57,289 bases of DNA, taken from Candidatus Parcubacteria bacterium (GTDB lineage: Bacteria > Patescibacteriota > Minisyncoccia > Sungbacterales > SURF-37). The DNA is taken from NCBI GenBank assembly GCA_003599755.1, contig QZJO01000012.1:1-57289 (forward strand). Direction: 5' to 3'. A program made the position numbers and the translations under genes. Shown here one piece after another: positions 9,081-18,035 of this stretch; the stretch's first letter is position 1; each line of letters begins with the position of its first letter. The notes beneath the pieces were generated by a model that had not been told where the DNA came from, did not search any database, and was given only the letters and a program-made list of their open reading frames with translations.

Positions 9081-9689
9081 CTACGTTCTGGCAGCCGGTT
9101 CGTACTCTCGGAGCGCGAGCACTTCGCAGGCGCGGAGGATCGGCGCGATGCGCCGTTCGCCTCGGCTGTCCCGCCGCCACTCGAGCTTGATGCGCGCGGG
9201 CTGATCACCTGCTTCTTCGCGCAGGAACGGCGCTCCGTGCCAGGGCTCCAGGGCAAGTTCGCACCGGGCCTCGTTGTCGGATCGATCGTCGATGCTGCAG
9301 TTGCTGTAGAACGATAGCGTCCCCCGGTATCCGTACTTGATGTAGACCATGGCGATGCGTCTGGCGAGCGTCAGCGTCATCAGCTGCTCTTGGTAGCCCG
9401 CGTCATCGAAGCGGATGAACCCGGGCAATCGCCGCAATGCCAGCACGGCGTAGAGATCGGGTTCTTGCTTCTCCCGATCCCATGCCGTCTCGCCGATGAA
9501 CGTGGGCCTGATGCTGTGCGAACGGCTCAGGAAGAGACCCGTGCCGGCCACCGCTTGCCGGGTAGCGATGAGTTGGGCGGGCGCATTGAGGCGTCCGTTG
9601 ACGAACGACCAGTCGAGCGGGATGCTCTCGACGAGCTTCAGCATGACGAACATGTCGCCTTCGGGAATCAGGAACCGTTTAACGTTCAT
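9081..9689 (-). CDS. Hypothetical protein downstream of purB in the same operon
   Basis: GGAGG SD before ATG; 14-nt gap from purB. Confidence 0.7.
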   Translation of the reverse strand: MNVKRFLIPEGDMFVMLKLVESIPLDWSFVNGRLNAPAQLIATRQAVAGTGLFLSRSHSIRPTFIGETAWDREKQEPDLYAVLALRRLPGFIRFDDAGYQEQLMTLTLARRIAMVYIKYGYRGTLSFYSNCSIDDRSDNEARCELALEPWHGAPFLREEAGDQPARIKLEWRRDSRGERRIAPILRACEVLALREYEPAART

Positions 9690-9703
9690 CGTGTCCTCCG
9701 TAT

Positions 9704-11137
9704 CTACAGGATCTCTTCGGGAACGTACGCGGCCGCGTCCGGATACCGGTCCGTGATGTCGGCGATGCGGGCCGAGACCCTGTCCACGTGCTCGTGCGCA
9801 AGGCCGTGCACCGGTGTCTCGACGAGCGCCTGGATCTGGTCCGATCCCAAGGGATAGTCCGGATCCGCGGCGAGCGCATCAATGAATCCGCTGAGCTGGC
9901 CGCGGCGCAGCACGCCGACCGCGTGGCGCTTGATGATCGCATGCGCTTGTTCGCGGCCCATGCCGGCCTTGAGCCCGGCCATGAGCAGGCGCGTGGACGA
10001 CAGAAACGGCAAGAACCGGTTGAGCTCGGCAGTGATCATGCCGGGAAACACTTCCATCTCGTCGAGCACCGTCAGGAACGCCTGGAAGATGCCGTCGAGC
10101 GCCATGCACACACCCGGCAGCACGATGCGCCGCACGGCCGAGCAGGACACATCCCCCTCGAGCCACTGCTCGCCGGAGATCTCGGCCGCCATGGCAAGAT
10201 ACCCGTTCAAGATCACCTTGAGCGCCCGAATCCGCTCGCACGTGCGCGCATTGAGCTTGTGCGGCATGGCGGTCGAGCCGGTCTGATCCGACCCGAAGCC
10301 CTCATGAAGAAGCTGATGCCCTGCCATGAGGCGGACCATGAGCGCGAAATTGGCGGGTGCTGCCGCCAGCTGCGCGAGAACGCTCGCGACTTCCAGATCG
10401 AGCGAGCGAGGATAGACCTGGCCCGTGCTCTGGAGCGCGGCCGGGAAGCCGAGGTGCTCCCGGATGTCGGCCTCGAGCGCCGCAACGTTCTCGGCGCTAC
10501 CGAGAAGATCCAGCATGTCCTGCTGCGTGCCCATCGCGCCCTTGATGCCGCGCAGCGGATAGCGCGCGATAAGATGCTCGAGCCGATCAAGCGCGATGAG
10601 CAGCTCCTCGGCAAAGGTCGCGAAGCGCTTGCCCAGCGTCGTGACCTGGCCCGGCATGTTGTGCGAACGGCCGGTCATGGCAAGGAGCTGGAATTCCTGG
10701 CTCCGCATACCGAGACGCGCGAGTACGGCAACCGTACGGTCGCGGAGGAGCAGGAGCGACGCGCGGACCTGGGCCTGCTCGATATTGTCCGTCAGATCAC
10801 GCGAAGTGAAGGCCTCGTGGATCAGCTGAAGCTTCCGGCGGGCGTACAAGCTTGCCAGCGCATTGAATTCCTCGATGCGCGCCTTCACGTCCTGGCGAAG
10901 CCGGATTTCCCGCTCGCGAATCGATGCCAGATTGACCGTGGAAAGGACGCGTTCATACGCGGCGATATCCTCGGTCGCGAACGGAAGCCCGAGCCGCTTT
11001 TGGGATTTGAGCACGCGGACCCAGAGCCGCCGTTCGTCGATGACCTTCTGTTCCGGGGACCAGATCACGACCATTGGCGTGCTCGGGTACCGGCTTGCGA
11101 GTACGTCTTCGATGACGGGCCGTTGCTTCGTATGCAT
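9704..11137 (-). CDS. purB: Adenylosuccinate lyase
   Basis: Signature GSTAMPHKLNARTCERI, TGRSHNMPGQVTT, SD aaggagg. Confidence 0.93.
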   Translation of the reverse strand: MHTKQRPVIEDVLASRYPSTPMVVIWSPEQKVIDERRLWVRVLKSQKRLGLPFATEDIAAYERVLSTVNLASIREREIRLRQDVKARIEEFNALASLYARRKLQLIHEAFTSRDLTDNIEQAQVRASLLLLRDRTVAVLARLGMRSQEFQLLAMTGRSHNMPGQVTTLGKRFATFAEELLIALDRLEHLIARYPLRGIKGAMGTQQDMLDLLGSAENVAALEADIREHLGFPAALQSTGQVYPRSLDLEVASVLAQLAAAPANFALMVRLMAGHQLLHEGFGSDQTGSTAMPHKLNARTCERIRALKVILNGYLAMAAEISGEQWLEGDVSCSAVRRIVLPGVCMALDGIFQAFLTVLDEMEVFPGMITAELNRFLPFLSSTRLLMAGLKAGMGREQAHAIIKRHAVGVLRRGQLSGFIDALAADPDYPLGSDQIQALVETPVHGLAHEHVDRVSARIADITDRYPDAAAYVPEEIL

Positions 11138-11306
11138 GACAAAGATCCTCCTTATCGTTCGTGACGGACGGTCGGAAAACCTAGAACGACCCTAGCATAG
11201 GATCGAGGCGGCCGATAGTTCGAACGCTCTATATTTAAAAACATACGGCGCAGAGGAATCTTCTCCCCTGCGCCGTTCTTCTTCTGGGCGCCTCCTAGAG
11301 CGCCTA

Positions 11307-11969
11307 CTACTGCTTCACGGTCGTGATGCGGACCTGGCCGAAGCCGCCCTGGTGGCCGTTGGGCTGCGCCGGCCGGCTGTTCGAGATCGCGCGCGGCCCC
11401 GCCTCCGCCCTCCAGCAGAGCTTGAGGAAGTCCGTACGGGACTTCCTGAGCTCGCGCTCGGCCTCGGCGCGCACCTGCTCGCGGGCCGCGGCCGCGTCGT
11501 TGTGGATGGTGCCGGCGAGCCCGAACACCTTGGCGCCGGCCTCGCGGGCGAACTCGACGCACGCCATGCAGATCGGCGCCCGCCGCTGCTGGCCGTCCCC
11601 GACGAGGATGAGGTTCGACATCTTCGCGGCCGGCTGCGGCTCGGACTGGCAGCCGGGCATGCCGCACAGGTACAGCGCAGCCGCGAAGTACGCGTCCAGC
11701 TCCTTGGCGCGCACCCGCTCGGCCGCGATTCGCGCCTGCTCGGCCCGGTGCCGCTCCTCGGCCTCGATGTACGAGACGAGGGGCTTGGTCGGGATGCCGC
11801 GCTTCTGAGCCTCCGCGCCGTGGTTGGCGCACAGCGCCTCGAGCTCGGGCTTGCCGTTCGCCATCCGGATGATGGCGGAGAAATTCTCGGCCGTCGCCTC
11901 GACGACCGAGCAGCCCACGGTGACCGCGCAGCTGTACAGCCGACTCGGAGTGAGGTCGGAAAGGTTCAT
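11307..11969 (-). CDS. Hypothetical protein with paired Cys motifs (possible Zn site)
   Basis: CGMPGC and CMAC pairs; SD aaggag; consensus promoter upstream. Confidence 0.65.
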   Translation of the reverse strand: MNLSDLTPSRLYSCAVTVGCSVVEATAENFSAIIRMANGKPELEALCANHGAEAQKRGIPTKPLVSYIEAEERHRAEQARIAAERVRAKELDAYFAAALYLCGMPGCQSEPQPAAKMSNLILVGDGQQRRAPICMACVEFAREAGAKVFGLAGTIHNDAAAAREQVRAEAERELRKSRTDFLKLCWRAEAGPRAISNSRPAQPNGHQGGFGQVRITTVKQ

Positions 11970-12068
11970 GAGCCGCTCCTTTCGGGCAGGATGCGCATCC
12001 GGTCATCCTGCCGCTTCGCACGTGCGCTGCTTTTACTGCAGTTCCAGAGAACAAATATCTTAATATAT

Positions 12069-12097
12069 ATTATACTAATAACATATATTTATGTCAA
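12069..12097 (-). promoter_or_regulatory. Perfect consensus sigma70-type promoter
   Basis: Minus strand TTGACA-N17-TATAAT in an AT-rich island. Confidence 0.8.
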
Positions 12098-12205
12098 TAG
12101 TAGCTCTTGCGCCGCACGGCGAGATGCACCCGCTATTGTTCTCCAGAACGCTTTCGTGCGATAAGCAACCATAGCAGAACCAAATCCATAATCCGAGGAG
12201 GCGCC

Positions 12206-12694
12206 ATGGAGCGCATCGGAAAGGTCATCGCCGTCTGCCTCAGCAAGCAGGGCAACGTCCCGAAATACCCGCAGGCCCGGGTCATCGTGGACCAAGGATT
12301 CACCGGCGACTTCCACGCGGGCGCGACCCGTATCAGCCGCACGACCGGCCAACCCAAGCTGAACGACCGGCAGTTGAGCTTGGTCGCCGACGAAGTACTC
12401 GATGCCCTCGAGGAAGAACTCGGCATCTTCCTGCCGGCCGGCTCATTCGGTGAGAACATCACCACCCTGGGGCTCGGCAACCTCGCCGACATCCCGAACG
12501 GCGCGATCATCGCGATCGGCGACGCCGTGCGACTCCGCGTCATGGCGCAGAATACGCCCTGCGCGAATCTCAACATCTACCATCCGCAGATGGTGCGGCA
12601 CAGCTACGGCCGCCGCGGGATCCTCGCGACGGTGCTGGCCGGAAACGGGGCCGAGCTGCGGCCTGACATGCCGATCCGCGTCACGGCGCGATGA
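12206..12694 (+). CDS. MOSC domain-containing protein
   Basis: LPAGSFGENITTLGL, IGDAVRLRVMAQNTPC; SD gaggagg. Confidence 0.85.
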   Translation: MERIGKVIAVCLSKQGNVPKYPQARVIVDQGFTGDFHAGATRISRTTGQPKLNDRQLSLVADEVLDALEEELGIFLPAGSFGENITTLGLGNLADIPNGAIIAIGDAVRLRVMAQNTPCANLNIYHPQMVRHSYGRRGILATVLAGNGAELRPDMPIRVTAR

Positions 12695-12710
12695 TGCCGG
12701 AGAAGACAAC

Positions 12711-12742
12711 AACGTCCGTCAGCCGAGGGCTGGCGGACGTTT
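12711..12742 (+). terminator. Intrinsic terminator-like hairpin
   Basis: aacgtccgtcagcc-gag-ggctggcggacgtt. Confidence 0.6.
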
Positions 12743-12759
12743 GCACAGCTTCGCGTTTC

Positions 12760-13107
12760 TTATCGATCCTCGTACGAGCGGGGCGCGATGCGGTTGTCGA
12801 TAAATCGTCCAATATATATAGAGAGAATCACGGCGTTCGCCGCGATCGGCCCGAGCGCCAAGATATACAGCAAGATTCCTTCGGCGCGGAAGTATTCGAA
12901 CGCCGCAAGCGCGAGCGTCCAGGGCAAACCCAGGATGAGGGTAACGAAGCTTTCCCCGAACAGGCCTTGCGCTAGAATAAGGTAAACCGCGGCGAGGAGG
13001 TAGACGAGCGCGAGCCCCAGCCGATGACCGAGAAGTTTGATCTCATAGATTAATAATAACACCGCGAAAACAGAGCCCTTTAGGGGTAGCATGAAAACCA
13101 CAACCAT
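12760..13107 (-). CDS. Small polytopic membrane protein
   Basis: 115 aa with several TM segments; start uncertain (overlaps the Nudix gene). Confidence 0.55.
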   Translation of the reverse strand: MVVVFMLPLKGSVFAVLLLIYEIKLLGHRLGLALVYLLAAVYLILAQGLFGESFVTLILGLPWTLALAAFEYFRAEGILLYILALGPIAANAVILSIYIGRFIDNRIAPRSYEDR

Positions 13108-13555
13108 TTCATTTCTTGTGGACGATAGCCGAGTAGTACTTGCTGAAAAGAAGCGCGGATTCGGCCAAGGATTCCTGAACGGCTACGGCGGCAAAGCGCA
13201 GGAGGGGGAGACGCCCGAGGACGCCGCAATCCGTGAGCTTCGCGAGGAGGCCGGCGTCGCGGCCGCGCCGGATGCGCTCGAGAAAGTCGCGGTGATCGAT
13301 TTTTTCGACGGCAAACAGCCGGTCACCGAATGCCATATATTTTTCGCATCGGCCTGGGACGGCGAGCCGCGGGAGACGGAGGAAATGGCCAAGCCAGCGT
13401 GGTTTGATCGCGCGAACCCGCCGTTCGAGCGCATGTGGGCGGCCGACCGAACATGGTTGCCGCTCGTATTCAACGGGCAAAAAATCCGCGCCAAAGCATA
13501 TTACGAGCAGGGGATGAAAAAGATGGATCGCTTCGAGCACAAACCATTGTCATGA
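13091..13555 (+). CDS. MTH1/NUDT1-like Nudix hydrolase
   Basis: Nudix box GYGGKAQEGETPEDAAIRELREEAGV; MTH1-like KRGFGQGFLNGYGGK and FERMWAADRTWLPL. Confidence 0.88.
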   Translation: MKTTTISFLVDDSRVVLAEKKRGFGQGFLNGYGGKAQEGETPEDAAIRELREEAGVAAAPDALEKVAVIDFFDGKQPVTECHIFFASAWDGEPRETEEMAKPAWFDRANPPFERMWAADRTWLPLVFNGQKIRAKAYYEQGMKKMDRFEHKPLS

Positions 13556-14130
13556 ACAAGAGAATCATCGTCGTCCACGGCTGGGATGGCTATCCCGAAG
13601 AAGGATGGTTCCCATGGTTGAAAGGATTATTGGAGAGTCGCGGCTTCACGGTAATCATTCCTGCCATGCCCTCACCGGCCTATCCGAAAATCGAAGAATG
13701 GGTTCCCTATCTTTCGCACATCATTGGGACGCCGGATGAACAGACATACCTTATCGGCCACAGCATCGGTTGCCAGACGATCATGCGGTTTCTCCAAACC
13801 AAGAATCAGAAGGTTGGGGGAGTCATTTTCGTCGCCGGATGGTTCAATCTGCTTCCCGAAAGCATCGCTGACGAGGAATCGCAGGCCATTGCCCGGCCGT
13901 GGATAGAAACGCCGATCAATTACGAGCGTGTAATGCGTGCGGCCAATGTCATAGTTGCCATTTTCTCGGATGACGATCCGGCCGTGCCGCTCTCTGATGC
14001 GGAATTATTCAGAGAACGACTCGGGGCAACAATCATCGTGGAACGGGGTAAGGGGCATTTCAGCGGCAGCGATAACATCACGACGCTGCCCGTCGTAGCG
14101 GAACAATTATTCGCCCTAGCGGCCGCGTGA
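13552..14130 (+). CDS. RBBP9/YdeN-like alpha/beta hydrolase
   Basis: VVHGWDGYPEEGWFPWL, GHSIGC nucleophile elbow, GKGHF; ATGA overlap with previous gene. Confidence 0.85.
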   Translation: MNKRIIVVHGWDGYPEEGWFPWLKGLLESRGFTVIIPAMPSPAYPKIEEWVPYLSHIIGTPDEQTYLIGHSIGCQTIMRFLQTKNQKVGGVIFVAGWFNLLPESIADEESQAIARPWIETPINYERVMRAANVIVAIFSDDDPAVPLSDAELFRERLGATIIVERGKGHFSGSDNITTLPVVAEQLFALAAA

Positions 14131-14205
14131 TGCGCCGCTAAGAATACGCGCTCCGTATCGTCGTACGTACTGTATCCGTAACGGAGCTCGTTTTATTTTT
14201 TGCCT

Positions 14206-14751
14206 ATGAAACGCATCATTATCGGAACATTCGCCTCCCGTGATAATGCGGAAAATGCCATCGGCCATCTGAAAGAGGAAATGGACATCAGCGACGATGA
14301 CATTTCGTTCATCTACCGCGACACTTCCGGCCGCACGCGGGAAGAAGATACCCGGAGTATGGGCGAACGCGGCGATACGCCGGCCGAAGGCGCGAAGCAG
14401 GGCGCGATCGCCGGAGGCGCACTCGGGGCGCTCGCGGGCATCGCGACGGTCATGGGAGTTATTCCGGTCATCGGCCCAATTTTCGCCGCGGGGCCCCTCG
14501 TCGCCGCGCTCGGTATCGGCGGCGCGGCGGGCACCACGGTCGCCGGCGCGGCCACGGGCGCGGCTGCGGGCGGCCTGATCGGGGCGCTGGCGAACATGGG
14601 CGTCGCGCGGGAACGCGCGGAACAATACGCGAGTCAGATCGTCGAGGGCAGCATCCTGGTTATTGCCCACGACGAGCGAGCCGATGAGGTTGCGGACGCG
14701 TTCGTACAATCCGGCGCGATCGAAGCGGAAATTTATATGCCGAACCCGTAG
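14206..14751 (+). CDS. DUF1269/YflT-like general stress-type protein with Gly-rich membrane segment
   Basis: IIGTFASRDNAENAIGHLKEEM...GALAGIATVMGVIPVIGPIFAAGPL. Confidence 0.65.
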   Translation: MKRIIIGTFASRDNAENAIGHLKEEMDISDDDISFIYRDTSGRTREEDTRSMGERGDTPAEGAKQGAIAGGALGALAGIATVMGVIPVIGPIFAAGPLVAALGIGGAAGTTVAGAATGAAAGGLIGALANMGVARERAEQYASQIVEGSILVIAHDERADEVADAFVQSGAIEAEIYMPNP

Positions 14752-14906
14752 TTCCACCGGGCCGTATACGTGCTCCATCTTTTGCAGCCAACGCGCATGC
14801 CAATGATAAAAATTTGAGCGGCCCGCTGCAGCGGCCCGTGGCCACCCTGACACCGAATCATCTCGGACTAGACGCACTGCAGCAGGTAATAAGGGAAACG
14901 CCTAAA

Positions 14907-14935
14907 TTGCTCGAAATTCTACTACCGGGTATGCT
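14907..14935 (+). promoter_or_regulatory. Promoter of metal ABC transporter operon
   Basis: TTGCTC-N17-TATGCT, 12 nt before ATG. Confidence 0.5.
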
Positions 14936-14947
14936 GGCGGTATTCGC

Positions 14948-15658
14948 ATGCCCGCAAACCCGTCCGAATCCATACTGACCGCCCGGAATGTCGGCGTTGT
15001 CCTGAACGGACGCGTCATTCTTGAAGACATCAGTTTTGCCGTCGATCGGCAAGAATTTTTTACGATCATCGGTCCCAATGGATCGGGAAAGACCACGCTC
15101 TTTCGCGCGCTCATCGGCATGATCCCGCACACCGGCGAAATCCGCTGGGCGCCGGACGTACGCATTGGGTACGTGCCGCAGCAGCTGGATTTGGAACGAA
15201 ACCTCCCCTTATCGCTCCGTGATTTTCTCCGAACCAAGAGCGGCTCCGCCGACAATCTCGAGGCATACCTCGAACTCGTACACCTTGCGCCCGAACTCCT
15301 TGACCGTCCGCTCGGGGCGCTGTCGGGCGGGGAATTCCAGCGAGCGCTGGTCGCTTTCGCTCTGATCGGAGATACCACTGTCCTTTTATTCGACGAGCCG
15401 ACCGCGGGCATCGACCGGCCGAGCGAAGAGCAAATTTACGAGACCCTGCACCGGCTGCAGGATGAGCGCGGCCTGACCATCATCACCATCTCGCACGACT
15501 TGAGTTTGGTGAACCGCTACGCCACCAAAGTCCTCTGCCTCAACAAGCGCAATATCTGCTTCGGCACGCCCGAAGAAGCGCTGCAATCCAAAAATCTTGC
15601 GGAGCTGTACGGCGCGGAGCATTTCAAATACTTCCACCACCAACACTATGACCATTGA
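14948..15658 (+). CDS. Zn/Mn-type metal ABC transporter ATP-binding protein
   Basis: Walker A GPNGSGKTT, LSGGEFQR, LLFDEPTAGID; His-rich C-terminus FKYFHHQHYDH. Confidence 0.9.
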   Translation: MPANPSESILTARNVGVVLNGRVILEDISFAVDRQEFFTIIGPNGSGKTTLFRALIGMIPHTGEIRWAPDVRIGYVPQQLDLERNLPLSLRDFLRTKSGSADNLEAYLELVHLAPELLDRPLGALSGGEFQRALVAFALIGDTTVLLFDEPTAGIDRPSEEQIYETLHRLQDERGLTIITISHDLSLVNRYATKVLCLNKRNICFGTPEEALQSKNLAELYGAEHFKYFHHQHYDH

Positions 15659-16433
15659 ACCGTTCGCGCTCGCGCTGGCGGCCCTTGTCGCCGTGGCCTC
15701 GGGCCTCGTCGGCTCGTTCGCGCTTATGCGGCGCATGACGCTGGCCGGCGACGCGCTGTCGCACGTCGCGTTGCCGGGCATCGGCCTGGCGATCCTGTAC
15801 AGCATCAATCCCGTGCTCGGAGGAGCGATCACGCTGATCATCGGCACGCTGATCATCTGGAAAGTCGAGCGAATATCCGCGCTCAATACCGATGCCGTAA
15901 TCGGAGTGCTCTTCGCCCTGAGCTTGGCCGTCGGCGCGATCGCATTCGAAGAAGAGCACGAACTTATTGAAGCGCTCTTCGGCGGGATGGAGCCGGTATC
16001 GGGTATCGAGTTCGCCGTGGGGGCGCTGGTCGGCGCGCTCGTGATCGGGTTCATTCTCCGCTACCGCCACGCGCTCGTACTCTCGCTCGTATCGCGGGAG
16101 CTCGCCAAGACCGCGGCAGTGCCGATCGACCGCCTGCAGCTCGGTTTCCTCATCGCGTTCGCGCTGACCGTGATCGTCGGCATGAAATTTTTGGGCGTGC
16201 TCTTAATGGGCTCGCTCATCATCGTGCCCGCGGCCACGGCACGCAACGTCGCCACGGATTTGCGGAGCATGCTTATGATCGCTTCGATTTCAGCCCTTGT
16301 TGCGGTTCTGTCCGGCCTGATCCTGGCCATACCGCTGGCATTCCAGCCCGGACCGGTAATCATTCTCATCGCCGGTATCCTCTTTATCGGCTCGCTCGTC
16401 GTCAATGCCATCCAGTCGCGCCGTATTGGATGA
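15648..16433 (+). CDS. Metal ABC transporter permease (ABC-3 family)
   Basis: GLVGSFALMRRMTLAGDALSHVALPGIGLA. Confidence 0.9.
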   Translation: MTIEPFALALAALVAVASGLVGSFALMRRMTLAGDALSHVALPGIGLAILYSINPVLGGAITLIIGTLIIWKVERISALNTDAVIGVLFALSLAVGAIAFEEEHELIEALFGGMEPVSGIEFAVGALVGALVIGFILRYRHALVLSLVSRELAKTAAVPIDRLQLGFLIAFALTVIVGMKFLGVLLMGSLIIVPAATARNVATDLRSMLMIASISALVAVLSGLILAIPLAFQPGPVIILIAGILFIGSLVVNAIQSRRIG

Positions 16434-16479
16434 AATCGCTCATTTTATCGCATATATAGGCGCATACCCGCTCAAGGAC

Positions 16480-16508
16480 TTGCAATAAAATATCATTTGG
16501 GTTATACT
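16480..16508 (+). promoter_or_regulatory. Promoter of cold-shock gene
   Basis: TTGCAA-N17-TATACT. Confidence 0.6.
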
Positions 16509-16568
16509 GAAAATGTAGTAAGAGACGGGTCGAGTTTCTGAAGTATTGTTGTAATTCCCCACGCAGAT

Positions 16569-16769
16569 ATGCAGCAAGGAACCATCAAAACGCTGACCCC
16601 GCGCGGATTCGGATTCATCGCTCGCGAAGGCGAAACGAAGGATCTGTTCTTCCACTCGAAGGACCTCCAGGGCGTCACGTTTGAAGAGCTGAAAGTCGGC
16701 GACACCCTTACCTTCGACGTCGTCGAAGGCGAAAAGGGCCCGGCAGCGGTCAACGTATCGCGCGCCTAA
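16569..16769 (+). CDS. Cold-shock domain protein
   Basis: GTIKTL.PRGFGFIAREGETKDLFFHSKDL. Confidence 0.93.
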   Translation: MQQGTIKTLTPRGFGFIAREGETKDLFFHSKDLQGVTFEELKVGDTLTFDVVEGEKGPAAVNVSRA

Positions 16770-16777
16770 GCCAACGC

Positions 16778-16812
16778 AAAAACCGTCCCGATCCGTCGGG
16801 CGGTTTTTGTTT
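16778..16812 (+). terminator. Intrinsic terminator after csp
   Basis: aaaaaccgtcccga-tccg-tcgggcggtttttgtttt. Confidence 0.85.
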
Positions 16813-16927
16813 TGCGCTCGCGCGACCACATCCGCTATACCGTGGCAATCACGCCGCGTAGGGCAAAGAACCGTTATATTCCCTTCTATCATCCGTCACC
16901 ATCTCCAAAGCCATAATCGCAAACATC

Positions 16928-17296
16928 ATGCCTACCTCTACCCGGCGCAAGCGGAGCACTGACCGGACCGAGATGCCGCGCACGATCCGCGCATCAGAAC
17001 CCAAGGCCCAGCGCACGTGGCAAAAGACCCACGATAGCGCGGTCGAAACGTACGGCGAAGGGGAGCGGGCGCACCGGGTCGCGTACGCCGCGTTGAAGCA
17101 TTCCTTTAAAAAGGAGCGTGGTATTTGGGTGCGAAAAGCGCGAAAAGGCCCGTCGGATCCGCAAGCGGCGCAAAGATACGGCGCGCGGCCAAAACTCACG
17201 GCCGGCGGCAAAGTCGCCAAGACCGAGTCAGAGGCGCAGCGCAAAGCGCAAGAGGCGCGACGGGAATATCGCGCGTTTCGGAAGCGCCGAGGATAA
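16928..17296 (+). CDS. ChaB-like domain protein
   Basis: HDSAVETYGEGERAHRVAYAALKHSFKKERGIWV. Confidence 0.65.
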   Translation: MPTSTRRKRSTDRTEMPRTIRASEPKAQRTWQKTHDSAVETYGEGERAHRVAYAALKHSFKKERGIWVRKARKGPSDPQAAQRYGARPKLTAGGKVAKTESEAQRKAQEARREYRAFRKRRG

Positions 17297-17308
17297 CCGA
17301 CTGGGGAA

Positions 17309-17647
17309 TCAGAACCCGCGGCGGCGCCGGTCGCCCCCGCGCTCGTCGCGGAAACCCTGGTCACGCCGCGGCCCGCCTGCCGGACGGGCAGGCCGCTCTT
17401 CCATGGGCCGCGCTTCGTTGACCGCGAGCCGACGGCCCTCGTAGTCCTTGCCGTCGAATTGCTGAACCGCGGCTGCGGCTTCCGCTTCGGTTGCCATTTC
17501 GACAAAACCAAAACCGCGCGAGCGTCCGGTCACGCGGTCCAAAATAATCGCCACGTCGATCACCGTACCCGCCTCGGAAAAGAGATTCTTGAGCTCGTCT
17601 TCCGTCATCCGATACGGCAAGCCCCCTACATATAACTTTTTAGCCAT
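17309..17647 (-). CDS. RRM-type RNA-binding protein
   Basis: KLYVGGLPY (RNP2), GRSRGFGFVEM (RNP1), Arg/Gly-rich tail; true start MAKKLYVGG. Confidence 0.92.
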   Translation of the reverse strand: MAKKLYVGGLPYRMTEDELKNLFSEAGTVIDVAIILDRVTGRSRGFGFVEMATEAEAAAAVQQFDGKDYEGRRLAVNEARPMEERPARPAGGPRRDQGFRDERGGDRRRRGF

Positions 17648-17801
17648 ATACGCGCAGTCGCTATCATTACGGAAGACGGACGAGCTCTCGGAATATTTCA
17701 AGGGCCGCGCCGCCGCCCTTCCGCGCCTGTGATTAGTCGCGGCCCAGGATGCCCGCATCCGTGCTATACTACATAGCGTACTTATCCATTATCCGTTGCC
17801 T

Positions 17802-17936
17802 ATGATGGGCTATGGCAATCCCATGGGCTGGGCAGGGGGATACGGCAATTCGCTCGGCGTATTGAGCCAAATCGTCTGGCTCATCGCCGGCATCCTCCTT
17901 GCGGTCTGGCTCTGGAAGCAGATTCAAAAGGCATAA
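17802..17936 (+). CDS. Small (44 aa) single-TM protein
   Basis: MMGYGNPMGWAGGYGNSLGVLSQIVWLIAGILLAVWLWKQIQKA; not in the supplied ORF track. Confidence 0.55.
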   Translation: MMGYGNPMGWAGGYGNSLGVLSQIVWLIAGILLAVWLWKQIQKA

Positions 17937-17963
17937 CCGATTACACCGCGACCCGAGATTCGG

Positions 17964-17987
17964 CATCCGCGCGCATGCGCGCGGATG
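17964..17987. repeat. Perfect 24-bp palindrome with alternating purine/pyrimidine core
   Basis: catccgcgcgca|tgcgcgcggatg. Confidence 0.9.
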
Positions 17988-18035
17988 TGGTTGCATCTGC
18001 GACGTATAACCAGTCATCCATACGACCCGCCAATC

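Noticed and set aside
11352-12164. 270-aa plus-strand ORF opposite the 11307-11969 gene
   Set aside because: Low-complexity Arg/Gly/Leu composition typical of antisense shadow ORFs in GC-rich DNA; the minus gene has promoter, SD and sensible protein.
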